Shown: in pieces, positions 54,289-63,425 of the stretch
Layout of the letters: every line of letters starts with the position of its first letter
Numbering within the stretch: position 1 is the first letter of the stretch
Assembly (NCBI RefSeq): GCF_016598535.1
Contig: NZ_CP066779.1
Coordinates: forward strand, 1,054,001 to 1,118,000
DNA length: 64,000 nt
Direction of reading: 5' to 3'
Origin: Rhodococcus sp. P-2
GTDB taxonomy: Bacteria > Actinomycetota > Actinomycetes > Mycobacteriales > Mycobacteriaceae
Notes under the pieces: generated by a model
The model's database searches: none
What the model saw: only the letters and a program-made list of their open reading frames with translations
What the model was told of the DNA's origin: nothing
Program-made: the position numbers and the translations under genes

Positions 54289-55275
54289 CTAGCCCCGGGG
54301 CCGCAACGTACTGTTCGGCAACTCGGGCGCCGGGAGCGCCGGACCGTCGTATCCCGGCACGACGCCGAAACGCTGGTCCGGGACGCTGCCGTCGAATCCG
54401 GAGGCGAGCTCAGCCTGCCACTTGCGTCGATACTCGACGATCTCTTCATGTGTACGGCCCATGAAGTTCCACCACATGACGACCTGCTCGCCCAACGGTT
54501 TTCCGCCGAGAAGTAGCAGTCGAGCCGGTTCGGATCCCGGATTGCGCAAAGTCAGTTTTCCGAAACCCGGTGCTTGGTAACCCAACTCGGCCCAGCCGAC
54601 GGTGGTACCACGCAGCACCACCGATCCTCGATCGACGATCACGCCGTGCTCATGTGAGCGATCGACATCGAGGGCGATCTCGGCCCCAGGATCGAGAATC
54701 ACCTCGGCACCGAGTAATTCGGTGAAGGTAGACACCGGAGATGTGTCACCGGCGAGCGAACCGAGGAACACACTGAGCGTGGCGCCATCGGTGGTCACCG
54801 GATCTGGTCGATAGTGAACGAACGCGGGTGCGGTATCGCGCGCCGCATCCGGCAGTGCCACCCACAACTGCATCCCGTGCAGAACCTTGGTGTTCGGCGT
54901 CGACACCTCGGAGTGCGCGATCCCACTCCCGGCCGTCATCAAATTGAGTTCACCCGGCCGCACCATCGCATGGGAACCGATGCTGTCCCGGTGCTCGATC
55001 TCTCCGGTGAACAGCCAACTCACCGTTTGCAATCCGGTATGCGGATGCGGCGGCACATGCATGCCCGGTCCTGAGCCGACATCATCCGGACCGTAGTGAT
55101 CGGCAAAACACCACGCTCCGATCAACGAACGCTCGCGTTGCGGGAGGGTGCGTCGCACTCGCATCGCCCGCGGGCCACCGAGCGGAACGTCGCGCGGGGT
55201 GAGAATCTGAATCTCGCTCTCGGCCGGATGGCCTTCGCATTCCTGCTCGACGGGTTGCGCTTCGAGGTTGCTCAT
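54289..55275 (-). CDS. Pirin family protein
   Basis: 328-aa bicupin. Metal motif HVPPHPHTGLQTVSWLFTGE and a second part SGIAHSEVS; C-terminal pirin domain LLLLGGKPLGEQVVMWWNFM. Pirins can have quercetinase or redox-sensor roles. Followed by a MarR gene 19 nt upstream. Confidence 0.9.
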   Translation of the reverse strand: MSNLEAQPVEQECEGHPAESEIQILTPRDVPLGGPRAMRVRRTLPQRERSLIGAWCFADHYGPDDVGSGPGMHVPPHPHTGLQTVSWLFTGEIEHRDSIGSHAMVRPGELNLMTAGSGIAHSEVSTPNTKVLHGMQLWVALPDAARDTAPAFVHYRPDPVTTDGATLSVFLGSLAGDTSPVSTFTELLGAEVILDPGAEIALDVDRSHEHGVIVDRGSVVLRGTTVGWAELGYQAPGFGKLTLRNPGSEPARLLLLGGKPLGEQVVMWWNFMGRTHEEIVEYRRKWQAELASGFDGSVPDQRFGVVPGYDGPALPAPELPNSTLRPRG

Positions 55276-55294
55276 ACTTCCATCCTGCCTCTAG

Positions 55295-55780
55295 TCATGA
55301 CTGCGCGAGACGCAGACGCGTGCACAATTCCGCTAGTTGCCGGAGTTCATCGGCGTCCAACGCTGGTCCGACGTGGCGCCGAATGCTCGCTGCATGGCGG
55401 CGGCCCACTGATTTCTGCAGCGCTGCACCCGCTTCGGTGAGTTGCACGACCGTGCCGCGGCGATCGCGCGGATCAACACTCCTCGATACCAGACCTTCGC
55501 CCTCCAGCCGCTCCACCAGGCGACTGAGCGACGGTTGGCTCAACAGAATCTCCCGATTCAGGTCATGCAGGCGCAGGCAGTTCCGCGGCGCGAGACTGAG
55601 AGTGAACAGCACGTCGTACTCGCGCATCCTCACCTGATCCCAGACGTCATCGGCAGCCAGCCGCCGCAGCACCGACACCTGGGCGCGAAACAGGGCTTCC
55701 CAGGCGTCGGTGGCGAGTTCGGTGGTACTGACCGGAACGTCAAGCGGTTGCTCGTCAGGCAGTGACACTGCTTGCCTCAC
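55295..55780 (-). CDS. MarR family transcriptional regulator
   Basis: 161 aa. Winged helix: YDVLFTLSLAPRNCLRLHDL, NREILLSQPSLSRLVERLEGEGLV and wing RSVDPRDRRGTVVQLT. It overlaps the LLM oxidoreductase gene by 26 nt and is likely in its operon. A candidate operator lies upstream of that gene. Confidence 0.88.
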   Translation of the reverse strand: MRQAVSLPDEQPLDVPVSTTELATDAWEALFRAQVSVLRRLAADDVWDQVRMREYDVLFTLSLAPRNCLRLHDLNREILLSQPSLSRLVERLEGEGLVSRSVDPRDRRGTVVQLTEAGAALQKSVGRRHAASIRRHVGPALDADELRQLAELCTRLRLAQS

Positions 55781-56849
55781 GAGCTGCCTTCATCGACGCG
55801 TGAGTGGGCGGGTTGTCCGGCACATGTGCGGGCCGCCTGGCCGCGAACTCACGGCGCAGAACCGGAACAACTTCCTCACCGAGCAGATCGAGCTGCTCGA
55901 GCACGGTCTTCAGCGGCAGCCCGGCGTGATCCATCAGGAACAGCTGGCGCTGATAGTCACCGAAGAAATCGGCGAACGCCAACGTCTTCTCGATGACCTG
56001 CTCAGGGGAACCGACGGTCAGCGGCGTCTGCTCGGTGAACTCTTCGAGTGAGGGGCCGTGTCCGTACACCGGAGCATTGTCGAAATACGGACGGAATTCC
56101 TTGACCGCGTCCTGACTGTTCTTGCGCATGAAGACCTGACCACCGAGTCCGACGATCGCCTGATCCGCCGACCCGTGGCCGTAATGCTCGTAACGCCGGC
56201 GGTAGAGATTGATCAGCTCGATGTAGTGCTCTTTCGGCCAGAAGATGTTGTTGGCGAAGAATCCGTCGCCGTGATAAGCCGCGATCTCGGCGATCTCGGG
56301 GCTACGGATCGAACCGTGCCACACGAACGGCGCGATGCCGTCCAGCGGGCGCGGCGTGGACGTGAATCCCTGGAGCGGAGTGCGGTACTCCCCCTGCCAG
56401 TTCACGACCTCCTCGTCCCACAGCCGGCGCAGAAGTTGATAGTTCTCGAGCGCCAACGGGATGCCGGCGCGAATGTCCTTGCCGAACCACGGGTAGACCG
56501 GCGCGGTGTTCCCGCGTCCCATCATCAGATCGACGCGCCCCTCGGCGAGGTGTTGAAGCATCGCGTAGTCCTCGGCGATCTTCACCGGGTCGTTGGTGGT
56601 GATCAGCGTCGTGGACGTGGAAAGGGTGATCTTCTCGGTCTGGGCCGCGATGTATCCGAGCATCGTGGTCGGCGATGACGGCACGAACGGCTTGTTGTGA
56701 TGCTCGCCGGTCGCGAAGACGTCGAGGCCGACTTCCTCGGCGTGCTTGGCGATGGTCGTCATGGCCTTGATGCGCTCGTGCTCTGTCGGCGTCGTCCCCG
56801 TCGTGGGATCAGTGGTGACGTCACCGACCGTGAAGATTCCGAACTGCAT
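55755..56849 (-). CDS. LLM class flavin-dependent oxidoreductase
   Basis: 364-aa luciferase-like barrel. MQFGIFTVGDVT, then EVGLDVFATGEHHNKPFVPS, GRVDLMMGRGNTAPVYPWFG, and FVWHGSIRSPEIAEIAAYHG. Probably binds FMN or F420; substrate unknown. Start chosen at MQFGIF with GGAGG upstream. The overlapping MarR gene suggests local control. Confidence 0.9.
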   Translation of the reverse strand: MQFGIFTVGDVTTDPTTGTTPTEHERIKAMTTIAKHAEEVGLDVFATGEHHNKPFVPSSPTTMLGYIAAQTEKITLSTSTTLITTNDPVKIAEDYAMLQHLAEGRVDLMMGRGNTAPVYPWFGKDIRAGIPLALENYQLLRRLWDEEVVNWQGEYRTPLQGFTSTPRPLDGIAPFVWHGSIRSPEIAEIAAYHGDGFFANNIFWPKEHYIELINLYRRRYEHYGHGSADQAIVGLGGQVFMRKNSQDAVKEFRPYFDNAPVYGHGPSLEEFTEQTPLTVGSPEQVIEKTLAFADFFGDYQRQLFLMDHAGLPLKTVLEQLDLLGEEVVPVLRREFAARRPAHVPDNPPTHASMKAAREASSVTA

Positions 56850-56873
56850 GGTTGCTCCTCCGCGAACTAGATC

Positions 56874-56887
56874 CATGCGTTTGCATG
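56874..56887. promoter_or_regulatory. Palindrome upstream of the LLM oxidoreductase
   Basis: CATGC-GTTT-GCATG, 25-38 bp upstream of the LLM start. A candidate operator for the MarR gene in the same operon, by position and symmetry only. Confidence 0.45.
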
Positions 56888-56933
56888 TAACTGATCAAAC
56901 ATTCAACCATCAAGCTCTATTCCACGGCAAAAA

Positions 56934-56970
56934 GGTGAGGGCGGCACACAAGATGTGTGCCGCCCTCACC
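56934..56970 (-). terminator. Terminator of the MFS gene
   Basis: A perfect 17-bp stem around AGA, starting GGTGAGGGCGGCACACA. On the minus strand it is followed by TTTTT, 26 nt after the MFS stop. Confidence 0.93.
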
Positions 56971-56995
56971 GGACGAACGATCTATCGAAAAGCGG

Positions 56996-58528
56996 TCAGT
57001 GCATGACGATCGGCGTTGCCGCCTCGCCCTCGGCCACCGGCCTGGTGGTCTTGCTCCGCGGCAGGAAGAACGCCGGGATGAGGGTCAGGACGATCAGCAC
57101 AGTGGCAACGAGGAAGGTGTTACCGAAGGCATCCGACGCCGCGCTGAGAATCGAATCTGCAGCGGACTCCTGCGGACTTCCCGGTTCGGTCGGAATGTGC
57201 GACGCCGCTCCGACCATCGTCGTATCGAGTCCACGATCGAGAAGCTGGTTGGTCAAGACCACCGACATCACGGCGGTACCGATCGAACCTGCGGTCTGCT
57301 GAACGATGTTCATCAGGGTGGAGCCGCGAGCGATCTGCTCGTTGGAAAGCGTCACGATAGCTGCGGTCATCAGCGGCATCATGGTGCAACCCATACCGAG
57401 GCCCATGACGAACAGCGCGCCCATCAACAGCCACGTCGGCGAGTCGGAAGCGACCTGCGTGAACACACCCAAACCGATGAGAATCAACGGCAAACCGGTC
57501 AGGACGATCTTGCCCGGGCCGATCTTGTCGACCAGTCGACCGGCGATGGGCATGGTCACCATGGCGCCCAGACCCTGCGGAGCCATGAGCAACCCGGCAG
57601 CGAGCGTGGTGTGACCGCCGACCTGAATGAAGTAGCTCGGGAACAGCAACCCGGCTCCCATGAACGCGACGATGAACAGCGACGTCGTGATGACGGCGGT
57701 GGTCAGCTGACGGTTCTTGAACAGGTGTAGGTCGATCAGCGGGTGATCCTTGTTGAGCGCGTGGAACACGAAGGCGATGATCAGCGCCAGACCGATACCG
57801 GCCGACACCAGAACCCGAGCCGACGCAACGGTTCCCACCTCGGGAATGGACGACACACCGAACAAGAACAGCGCGAGGCCGGGCGAAAGCAGGATCATGC
57901 CGAGGAAGTCGAAGGACTCCGAAGGCTTCGCCTTGTCCGACGGCAAGATGATGAATGCCGCTGCCAACGCGATGATGCCGATCGGCAGGTTGATGAGGAA
58001 GATCCAGTGCCAGCTCGCGGCCTCGATCAGCCAACCACCGAGGATCGGGCCACCGATGGGGCCGAGCAGCATCGGGATACCGAGAACTGCCATGACGCGA
58101 CCGACGCGGTCCGGACCGGCAGCCCGGGTCATGATCGTCATACCGAGCGGCATCAACATGCCGCCGCCGAGGCCCTGAAGCACACGGAAGCCGATGAGCG
58201 AGGTGATGTCCCACGCCATCGCACAGGCGACCGAACCGAGCACGAACAGCACCAGGGCCGTCATGTACAGGCGCTTGGTACCGAAACGGTCGGCAGCCCA
58301 GCCGGTAACCGGAATGACCGTCGCCAAAGCGAGGGTGTACGCCGTCATCGTCCACGCGACGGTGGCGTACGAAGTTTCGAAGTCCTCGGCAAAAGTGGTG
58401 AGCGCGACGCTCACCACGGTTACGTCGAGAATCGACATGATGGCGCCGAGCACCACCACGGAAGCGATCTTGAGGACCGCCCCGTCAAGTTTGTCGGACG
58501 CCGGTGCCGGCGCGTTCGGCGATGTCAT
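56996..58528 (-). CDS. DHA2 (EmrB/QacA) MFS multidrug exporter
   Basis: 510 aa with 14 predicted helices. ILDVTVVSVALTTFAEDFET, then the motif A region GWAADRFGTKRLYM and motif C-like GIPMLLGPIGGPILGGWLI. Proton-driven drug efflux. The start overlaps the stop of the MarR gene upstream by ATGA, so regulator and pump are co-expressed. Confidence 0.93.
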   Translation of the reverse strand: MTSPNAPAPASDKLDGAVLKIASVVVLGAIMSILDVTVVSVALTTFAEDFETSYATVAWTMTAYTLALATVIPVTGWAADRFGTKRLYMTALVLFVLGSVACAMAWDITSLIGFRVLQGLGGGMLMPLGMTIMTRAAGPDRVGRVMAVLGIPMLLGPIGGPILGGWLIEAASWHWIFLINLPIGIIALAAAFIILPSDKAKPSESFDFLGMILLSPGLALFLFGVSSIPEVGTVASARVLVSAGIGLALIIAFVFHALNKDHPLIDLHLFKNRQLTTAVITTSLFIVAFMGAGLLFPSYFIQVGGHTTLAAGLLMAPQGLGAMVTMPIAGRLVDKIGPGKIVLTGLPLILIGLGVFTQVASDSPTWLLMGALFVMGLGMGCTMMPLMTAAIVTLSNEQIARGSTLMNIVQQTAGSIGTAVMSVVLTNQLLDRGLDTTMVGAASHIPTEPGSPQESAADSILSAASDAFGNTFLVATVLIVLTLIPAFFLPRSKTTRPVAEGEAATPIVMH

Positions 58529-58995
58529 CGCGAAGTCTCCTGGTTAAGTGCTCGCAGATAGTCACCCGCGAGAATGGGCTTGAGAGCCTCGAACAAACGA
58601 ATCCGCTCTGGCTCAGGAACACGCGACGCGAATTCACGAAGCTGGCCGCGCTTGCACTCGATGTGGTTGGTCGTCACCTTACGACCGGCCTCCGACAAGG
58701 AAACCCGCTTGACGCGTCGGTCCCGCTCGTCTTCACGGCGATCGACCAGGCCCATGTTCACGAGCTGATCGATGTTCCGCCCCGTCGCTGCCACCGAGAG
58801 CCGAAGCTCGTCGGCAACCTCGTTGATCGGGATCGCCGCATCACGTTGCGCAAGCACGAACAGCACACGCACCTGAGAGAACGAGAGATCCAGCTCGATC
58901 AACGCATCGATCGACTCCGAATCACCGGCGCTCATCAGGCGAGTGAACAACTCGTCGAGTGCTCCATACAGGTCATCAGAATCGGAAGCGATCAC
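58525..58995 (-). CDS. MarR family repressor of the MFS pump
   Basis: 156 aa from a GTG at 58995. HTH IPINEVADELRLSVAATGRN and IDQLVNMGLVDRREDERDRR. An in-frame TTG at 59031 is less likely because a GTTGCAAC palindrome would then be coding. Autoregulation from the two upstream palindromes is likely. Confidence 0.85.
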   Translation of the reverse strand: MIASDSDDLYGALDELFTRLMSAGDSESIDALIELDLSFSQVRVLFVLAQRDAAIPINEVADELRLSVAATGRNIDQLVNMGLVDRREDERDRRVKRVSLSEAGRKVTTNHIECKRGQLREFASRVPEPERIRLFEALKPILAGDYLRALNQETSR

Positions 58996-59013
58996 CTGGC
59001 AAATGGTAGTGCG

Positions 59014-59049
59014 GTTGCAACTATTGCCCAAATGAAAACATGTTGCAAC
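59014..59049. promoter_or_regulatory. Two GTTGCAAC palindromes upstream of the MarR gene
   Basis: GTTGCAAC occurs at 59014-59021 and 59042-59049, 28 bp apart, in the 89-bp gap between the MarR-MFS operon and the oxidoreductase gene. Candidate twin operator for the MarR protein. Confidence 0.6.
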
Positions 59050-59084
59050 TTATTATTTGGTGACCACCATCACGTTGCGAAGAA

Positions 59085-60050
59085 TCATTCCTGCAGCAAG
59101 ATGGCCTTTCCGAGAACTTTGCCGCTTTCGAGATCAGCCAGGGCAACTGCTGCATCGGCAAGGGGATACCGTGCCTTGACCAGGGGTCGCAAGCCGTTTC
59201 GGACGTGTTCTACCAGCGATGCGTGCACCTCGGCTACCGCTTCGGGATTGGTGCGTGTGAACTCACCCCACGCGGCTCCGACAATGCTGATGTTCCGGAA
59301 CAGCACCCGGTTCACCTTGACCTCGGGGATGCCGCCACCGGCAAATCCGATCACCACAAGACGGCCCTCCGGCGCCAGAACACGCACCGCGTCGTCGAAC
59401 GCGTCGCCGCCCACCGGATCCACGACGATCTGCGCGCCGACGCCGTCGGTCAGTTCCCGAATACGCTCGCCCCATCCCTGGGCAAGCGGGACCACCTCGT
59501 CGGCGCCGAGCTCACGAAGGAAGTCCTCGACGCCCTCGCGTCGTACCACCGCGATCACCCGGGCACCGTGTGCCTTGGCCAGCTGGATGGTTGCCGTTCC
59601 GACACCGCCCGCAGCGCCGAGTACAACGACCGTCTCCCCCGCGACGATCTTCGCGCGACGAGCGAGCGCGAACTCCATCGTCTGATAATTGATGATCAGC
59701 GACGCCGCCTCGTCGAAAGCGAGTCCGTCCGGAATTCGAAGCACCTGCGCCGGGTTGACGGCAATCCGCTCTGCATACCCACCCAGATACGCGGCCGCGA
59801 GAACACGATCACCCGGAGCGAAACCCGATCCCTCCGGCGCGGAGACCACGACGCCCGAGATCTCCGCTCCGGGAATGAACGGCGGTTCCGGGCGGATCTG
59901 GTACTTGCCGTAGGTGATCAGCAGATCCGGAAAGCAGACACCGCTGGCCTTCACATCGATGAGCACGAGACCTTCGGCGGCGGGCTCGGGGACCTCCTGC
60001 GCGACAATTCCTTCGGGACCGGACAGTTCCGTAACCACCATGGCGCGCAC
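59085..60050 (-). CDS. Zinc-free MDR quinone oxidoreductase-like enzyme
   Basis: 321 aa. Medium-chain reductase fold: GVCFPDLLITYGKYQ, IPGAEISGVVV, NADPH motif VVVLGAAGGVGTATIQLAKA and GAQIVVDPVGG. No zinc ligands, so of the quinone oxidoreductase/enoyl reductase type. GTG start with GAGGAG upstream. Confidence 0.88.
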   Translation of the reverse strand: MRAMVVTELSGPEGIVAQEVPEPAAEGLVLIDVKASGVCFPDLLITYGKYQIRPEPPFIPGAEISGVVVSAPEGSGFAPGDRVLAAAYLGGYAERIAVNPAQVLRIPDGLAFDEAASLIINYQTMEFALARRAKIVAGETVVVLGAAGGVGTATIQLAKAHGARVIAVVRREGVEDFLRELGADEVVPLAQGWGERIRELTDGVGAQIVVDPVGGDAFDDAVRVLAPEGRLVVIGFAGGGIPEVKVNRVLFRNISIVGAAWGEFTRTNPEAVAEVHASLVEHVRNGLRPLVKARYPLADAAVALADLESGKVLGKAILLQE

Positions 60051-60129
60051 AGAAAGCTCCTCTTCGGGACATCTGAAGTCTGGACCGGTAACCCGGTTTT
60101 CTCGACTTTAACCCGGTACACACGTCAGA

Positions 60130-60786
60130 TCATCGTTCACTCCCGATGTGCAGACGGTCGAGACCGTCGAGAATCAGATCCAGACCGAAAGCGAATTCGG
60201 CGGCATAGCTGTATCCGGGCGCCAGGACATGCTCGGTGGTCAACTCGGCCAGGTGCGGATACTGACCGCTCTCGAACGACCCCATGATCGCGTTCGCCAG
60301 TTCCGACGTTTCCTGCGCGGTTTCGAACGGCAGACTCACCTCTTGGAGCACAAAGCCGTAGATGTACGCATCCATGATCGAAAAGGCGTGCGCAGCAAGG
60401 GCAACCGGAAATTCTGCGGCGCGTAGTGTTCCGATGACGGCGTCGTGGTGGCGCAGGGTCGCGGGACCAGGCGTCGTTCGGGACTCCATCAACGGAGTTG
60501 CCCACGGGTGCCTCCCCAACACTTCCCGCGTCGATACCGCTCGCGCGTGGAGTTCCGTGCGCCACGGGTGTCCCGGCGTCGGCAGATCGATCTCCGCGAA
60601 GACCGCATCGACCATTCCGTCGAGCAGATCCCCCTTGTCGGAAACATGGTTGTACAGAGACATCGCCTCGACGCCCAGTTCGGTCCCCAGCTTGCGCATG
60701 GTCATCGAATCGATTCCGACGGAATCGGCAAGCGCGACAGCAGCGCGTACAACGTCGTCTCGGGTCAATCTTGCGCGCTTTTCCAC
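60130..60786 (-). CDS. TetR family regulator (TetR_C-type)
   Basis: 218 aa from a GTG at 60786. [48 protein letters not shown]-terminal part like TetR class C-domains ([20 protein letters not shown]). It diverges from a quinone oxidoreductase-like gene over a 65-bp spacer with two operators. Confidence 0.9.
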   Translation of the reverse strand: MEKRARLTRDDVVRAAVALADSVGIDSMTMRKLGTELGVEAMSLYNHVSDKGDLLDGMVDAVFAEIDLPTPGHPWRTELHARAVSTREVLGRHPWATPLMESRTTPGPATLRHHDAVIGTLRAAEFPVALAAHAFSIMDAYIYGFVLQEVSLPFETAQETSELANAIMGSFESGQYPHLAELTTEHVLAPGYSYAAEFAFGLDLILDGLDRLHIGSER

Positions 60787-60795
60787 GTTGACAGA

Positions 60796-60833
60796 ACTTA
60801 CACCGTAAGTGCAATACTTACGACGTAAGTATT
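60796..60833. promoter_or_regulatory. Twin palindromic operators for the TetR gene
   Basis: ACTTAC-ACC-GTAAGT (60796-60810) and AATACTTAC-GAC-GTAAGTATT (60813-60833), centres 20 bp apart, in the divergent TetR/oxidoreductase spacer. Same ACTTACnnnGTAAGT core twice; a typical TetR dual-dimer site. Confidence 0.85.
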
Positions 60834-60851
60834 CGACGAACGGAGACTCGC

Positions 60852-61841
60852 ATGGCGAAGGAACTGATGACGGCCGTCGTACAGGATCGCTACGGCGAGG
60901 CCGACGTTCTCTACGTCGACCGCATTCCGCGGCCCGCTGTCGCCGACAACGAAGTGCTGATACGCGTCGAGGCCGCGTCCGTCGACCGCGGGGCATGGCA
61001 TCTCATGGCCGGACTGCCATATCCGTTGCGCCTAGCTGGTTTCGGACTGCGCGCACCCAAAAATCGGGTCCGCGGGCTGGACGTGGCCGGCCGCGTCGAG
61101 GCCGTCGGCAGCTCGGTTACCCGCGTGGCAGTCGGCCAGGAGGTGTACGGGATCGCGGTCGGTTCGTTTGCGGAATACGCACGCGCACTCGAAACCAAGA
61201 TTGCCGCAAAACCTGCCCGGTTGTCGTTCGCACAAGCAGCAGCGGTGCCGGTCTCCGCCCTCACAGCGCTGCAAGCCGTACGCGACCACGGCCGCGTGCA
61301 GGCGGGGCAATCCGTCCTCGTACTCGGCGCATCCGGTGGCGTCGGGATCTACGCGGTGCAGGTGGCACAAGCCATGGGCGCTCACGTCACCGGCGTATGC
61401 AGCACCTCGAAAACCGACGCCGTCCGCTCCCTCGGAGTCGACGAGGTTCTCGACTACCGCGTCGACGACGCCACCGACGGATCACATCGATACGACGTCA
61501 TCATCGACACCGGTGGCAACCGCCGACTGCGAGACCTACGACGAGCGCTCACACGCACCGGAACGCTGGTGATCGTCGGCGGCGAGAACGGCGGACGGTG
61601 GCTCGGCGGAATCGATCGCCAGATCCGCGCACACTGCTTGTCTCCGTTCATATCTCAGAAAATGGGCACCCTCATCGCTTCGGAGAACGCCGAAGATCTG
61701 GAGGTCCTGACGCAGATGATCGACGCCGGAGACATCACCCCGGTGATCGACTCCGTTCATCCCCTTGCCGACACCGCCGTCGCTGTGGCACGAATGGTCG
61801 ACGGTTCCGGCTGCGGAAAGCAGATAATCGCCACTCGCTGA
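60852..61841 (+). CDS. NAD(P)-dependent MDR alcohol dehydrogenase/quinone reductase
   Basis: 329 aa. [34 protein letters not shown], and cofactor motif [20 protein letters not shown]. Zinc ligands absent. Probably the target of the divergent TetR repressor; may detoxify quinones or enones. Confidence 0.88.
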   Translation: MAKELMTAVVQDRYGEADVLYVDRIPRPAVADNEVLIRVEAASVDRGAWHLMAGLPYPLRLAGFGLRAPKNRVRGLDVAGRVEAVGSSVTRVAVGQEVYGIAVGSFAEYARALETKIAAKPARLSFAQAAAVPVSALTALQAVRDHGRVQAGQSVLVLGASGGVGIYAVQVAQAMGAHVTGVCSTSKTDAVRSLGVDEVLDYRVDDATDGSHRYDVIIDTGGNRRLRDLRRALTRTGTLVIVGGENGGRWLGGIDRQIRAHCLSPFISQKMGTLIASENAEDLEVLTQMIDAGDITPVIDSVHPLADTAVAVARMVDGSGCGKQIIATR

Positions 61842-61885
61842 AAAGCCTGACAGAATCGGCTCACTCCAGCGAACAGGAATCTCAC

Positions 61886-62644
61886 GTGAACCCAGATCTC
61901 ACGCTCGCGCAGCAGCCCGACAGAGGACCGATCTTCGTCAAGTCCCGCCCGGTCCGCACCGGCGACATCGACGTCGCCAAGCAGGTCAGGCTCGACGCCG
62001 TCGCCCGCTACCTGCAGGACATCGGCAACGACAACATCGAGGCCGCCGGCGCCATCGACACCCATCCGCTCTGGATCGTGCGTCGTACGGTCGTCGATGT
62101 CGTACGCCCGGCGATCTGGCCGGAAGAGTTGACGATGACTCGCTGGTGCTCCGGCTTCTCCACGAGATGGGCGAACATGCGCGTGCGCTTCGACGGCAGC
62201 AACGGCGCCCTGATGGAGACCGAAGGCTTCTGGATCAACATCAGCGCCGAGTCAGGCATGCCCACCCGGATGAGCGACGACTTCATGCGGCCGCTGGAAG
62301 AATCCACCGATGAGCATCGTCTGAAGTGGAAGCGTGTCCTCGCCGAGAACGCACCGGAGGCGGACGACGCCGGTGTTCTCGACACGCCGTTCGCTCTGCG
62401 CGCCACCGACATCGACCCGTTCGACCACGTCAACAACGCCGTCTACTGGCAGGCGGTCGAAGAGGTCCTCAGCGCTCGCACCGAACTGCGTACGGTTCCG
62501 CATCGAGCACTGATCGAGTACCTCTCCCCCATCGTCTCCAGCGACGACGTCGTCCTGCGCAGCCGCGTCGACGACAAGACCGTCACGGTGTGGTTCCTGG
62601 TCGGCGAAGCGCTCCGCGCCGTTGCGCAGGTGAGCGCCCTCTAA
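61886..62644 (+). CDS. Acyl-ACP thioesterase-like protein
   Basis: 252-aa double hotdog. IFVKSRPVRTGDIDVAKQVR, DNIEAAGAIDTHPLWIVRRT and the second domain RATDIDPFDHVNNAVYWQAV. FatA/FatB-like thioesterases of actinobacteria. GTG start, ACAGGAA 7 nt upstream. The stop overlaps a convergent gene by 4 nt. Confidence 0.88.
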   Translation: MNPDLTLAQQPDRGPIFVKSRPVRTGDIDVAKQVRLDAVARYLQDIGNDNIEAAGAIDTHPLWIVRRTVVDVVRPAIWPEELTMTRWCSGFSTRWANMRVRFDGSNGALMETEGFWINISAESGMPTRMSDDFMRPLEESTDEHRLKWKRVLAENAPEADDAGVLDTPFALRATDIDPFDHVNNAVYWQAVEEVLSARTELRTVPHRALIEYLSPIVSSDDVVLRSRVDDKTVTVWFLVGEALRAVAQVSAL

Positions 62645-62841
62645 CGCAGTTTCTGGGTCGCGACAGCCGCGACACCGAACACCAACGCGAGAAGAATCGC
62701 GGCCCAGAAACCGAAGAGCCACCACACCACGCCGAACACGACCACTGCCGGGGCAACGGTGATGAAAGCGATGGTGGGGCTTTCGCGTACAACCTCGAGT
62801 GCAGTTCGGGCATTAGTTCGATCGAGCTTCTTACCGGCCAT
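62641..62841 (-). CDS. 66-aa small membrane protein
   Basis: Basic N-terminus MAGKKLDRTNARTALEVVRE, then two closely spaced helices (IAFITVAPAVVVFGVVWWLF, AAILLALVFGVAAVA). AAGGAGG lies 8 nt before the ATG. Family not recognised. Tail-to-tail with the thioesterase gene. Confidence 0.7.
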   Translation of the reverse strand: MAGKKLDRTNARTALEVVRESPTIAFITVAPAVVVFGVVWWLFGFWAAILLALVFGVAAVATQKLR

Positions 62842-62914
62842 CGAAAACCTCCTTCAAGGTCCTGACCATCCAGAGTAACCGGACTGACGGGCATAAAGCG
62901 GATACCGTGAACGC

Positions 62915-63412
62915 ATGGCCGACCACCGCACCCTCGTCCTCATGCGACACGGCAAGTCCAGCTACCCCGAGGGCATCCGTGATCACGAGCGTCCGCTCGC
63001 CGAACGGGGCCTGCGCGAGGCCCGCCTCGGCGGCGAATGGATCCGCGAAAACGTCCCGCCCGTCGACGCCGTCCTGTGCTCCACCTCCCGGCGGACCGTC
63101 GAAACTCTTGCCTCGACGGGAATCGAAGCTCCCGCCGGATTCGAGAAGTCCATCTACGGCGGCTCACCCGCAGACGTCATTGCAGCTGCGCGAACCACGT
63201 CCGACCACGTCAAGACGCTCCTGATCGTCGGACACGAACCCGGAATTCCCTGGACTGCACTCGATCTCGCATCGAACGAAAACTCCGAAGCGGCCCAACG
63301 TATCCGCGACAAGTTCCCGACTTCGGCGATCGCCGTCCTCTCCGTACCGGTGCCGTGGACCGACCTCGACGACTCCGTCGCGACGCTGCTCGAGTTTCAC
63401 GTGCCTCGTTAG
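62915..63412 (+). CDS. SixA-like histidine phosphatase family protein
   Basis: 165 aa. RHG motif LVLMRHGKSSYPEG with catalytic His near 11, STSRRTVETL, and second His in LIVGHEPGIPW. SixA-type enzymes remove phosphate from phosphohistidine. Target unknown here. Confidence 0.9.
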   Translation: MADHRTLVLMRHGKSSYPEGIRDHERPLAERGLREARLGGEWIRENVPPVDAVLCSTSRRTVETLASTGIEAPAGFEKSIYGGSPADVIAAARTTSDHVKTLLIVGHEPGIPWTALDLASNENSEAAQRIRDKFPTSAIAVLSVPVPWTDLDDSVATLLEFHVPR

Positions 63413-63425
63413 ATCAACCACACTG

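Noticed and set aside
58996..59031. TTG start at 59031 for the MarR repressor
   Set aside because: It would place one GTTGCAAC operator inside the gene and lacks a ribosome site; GTG at 58995 is preferred.
60809..61885. Long 5' extension of the acyl-ACP thioesterase frame
   Set aside because: It overlaps the quinone oxidoreductase gene in another frame and is Arg/His-rich; family similarity begins at the GTG at 61886.
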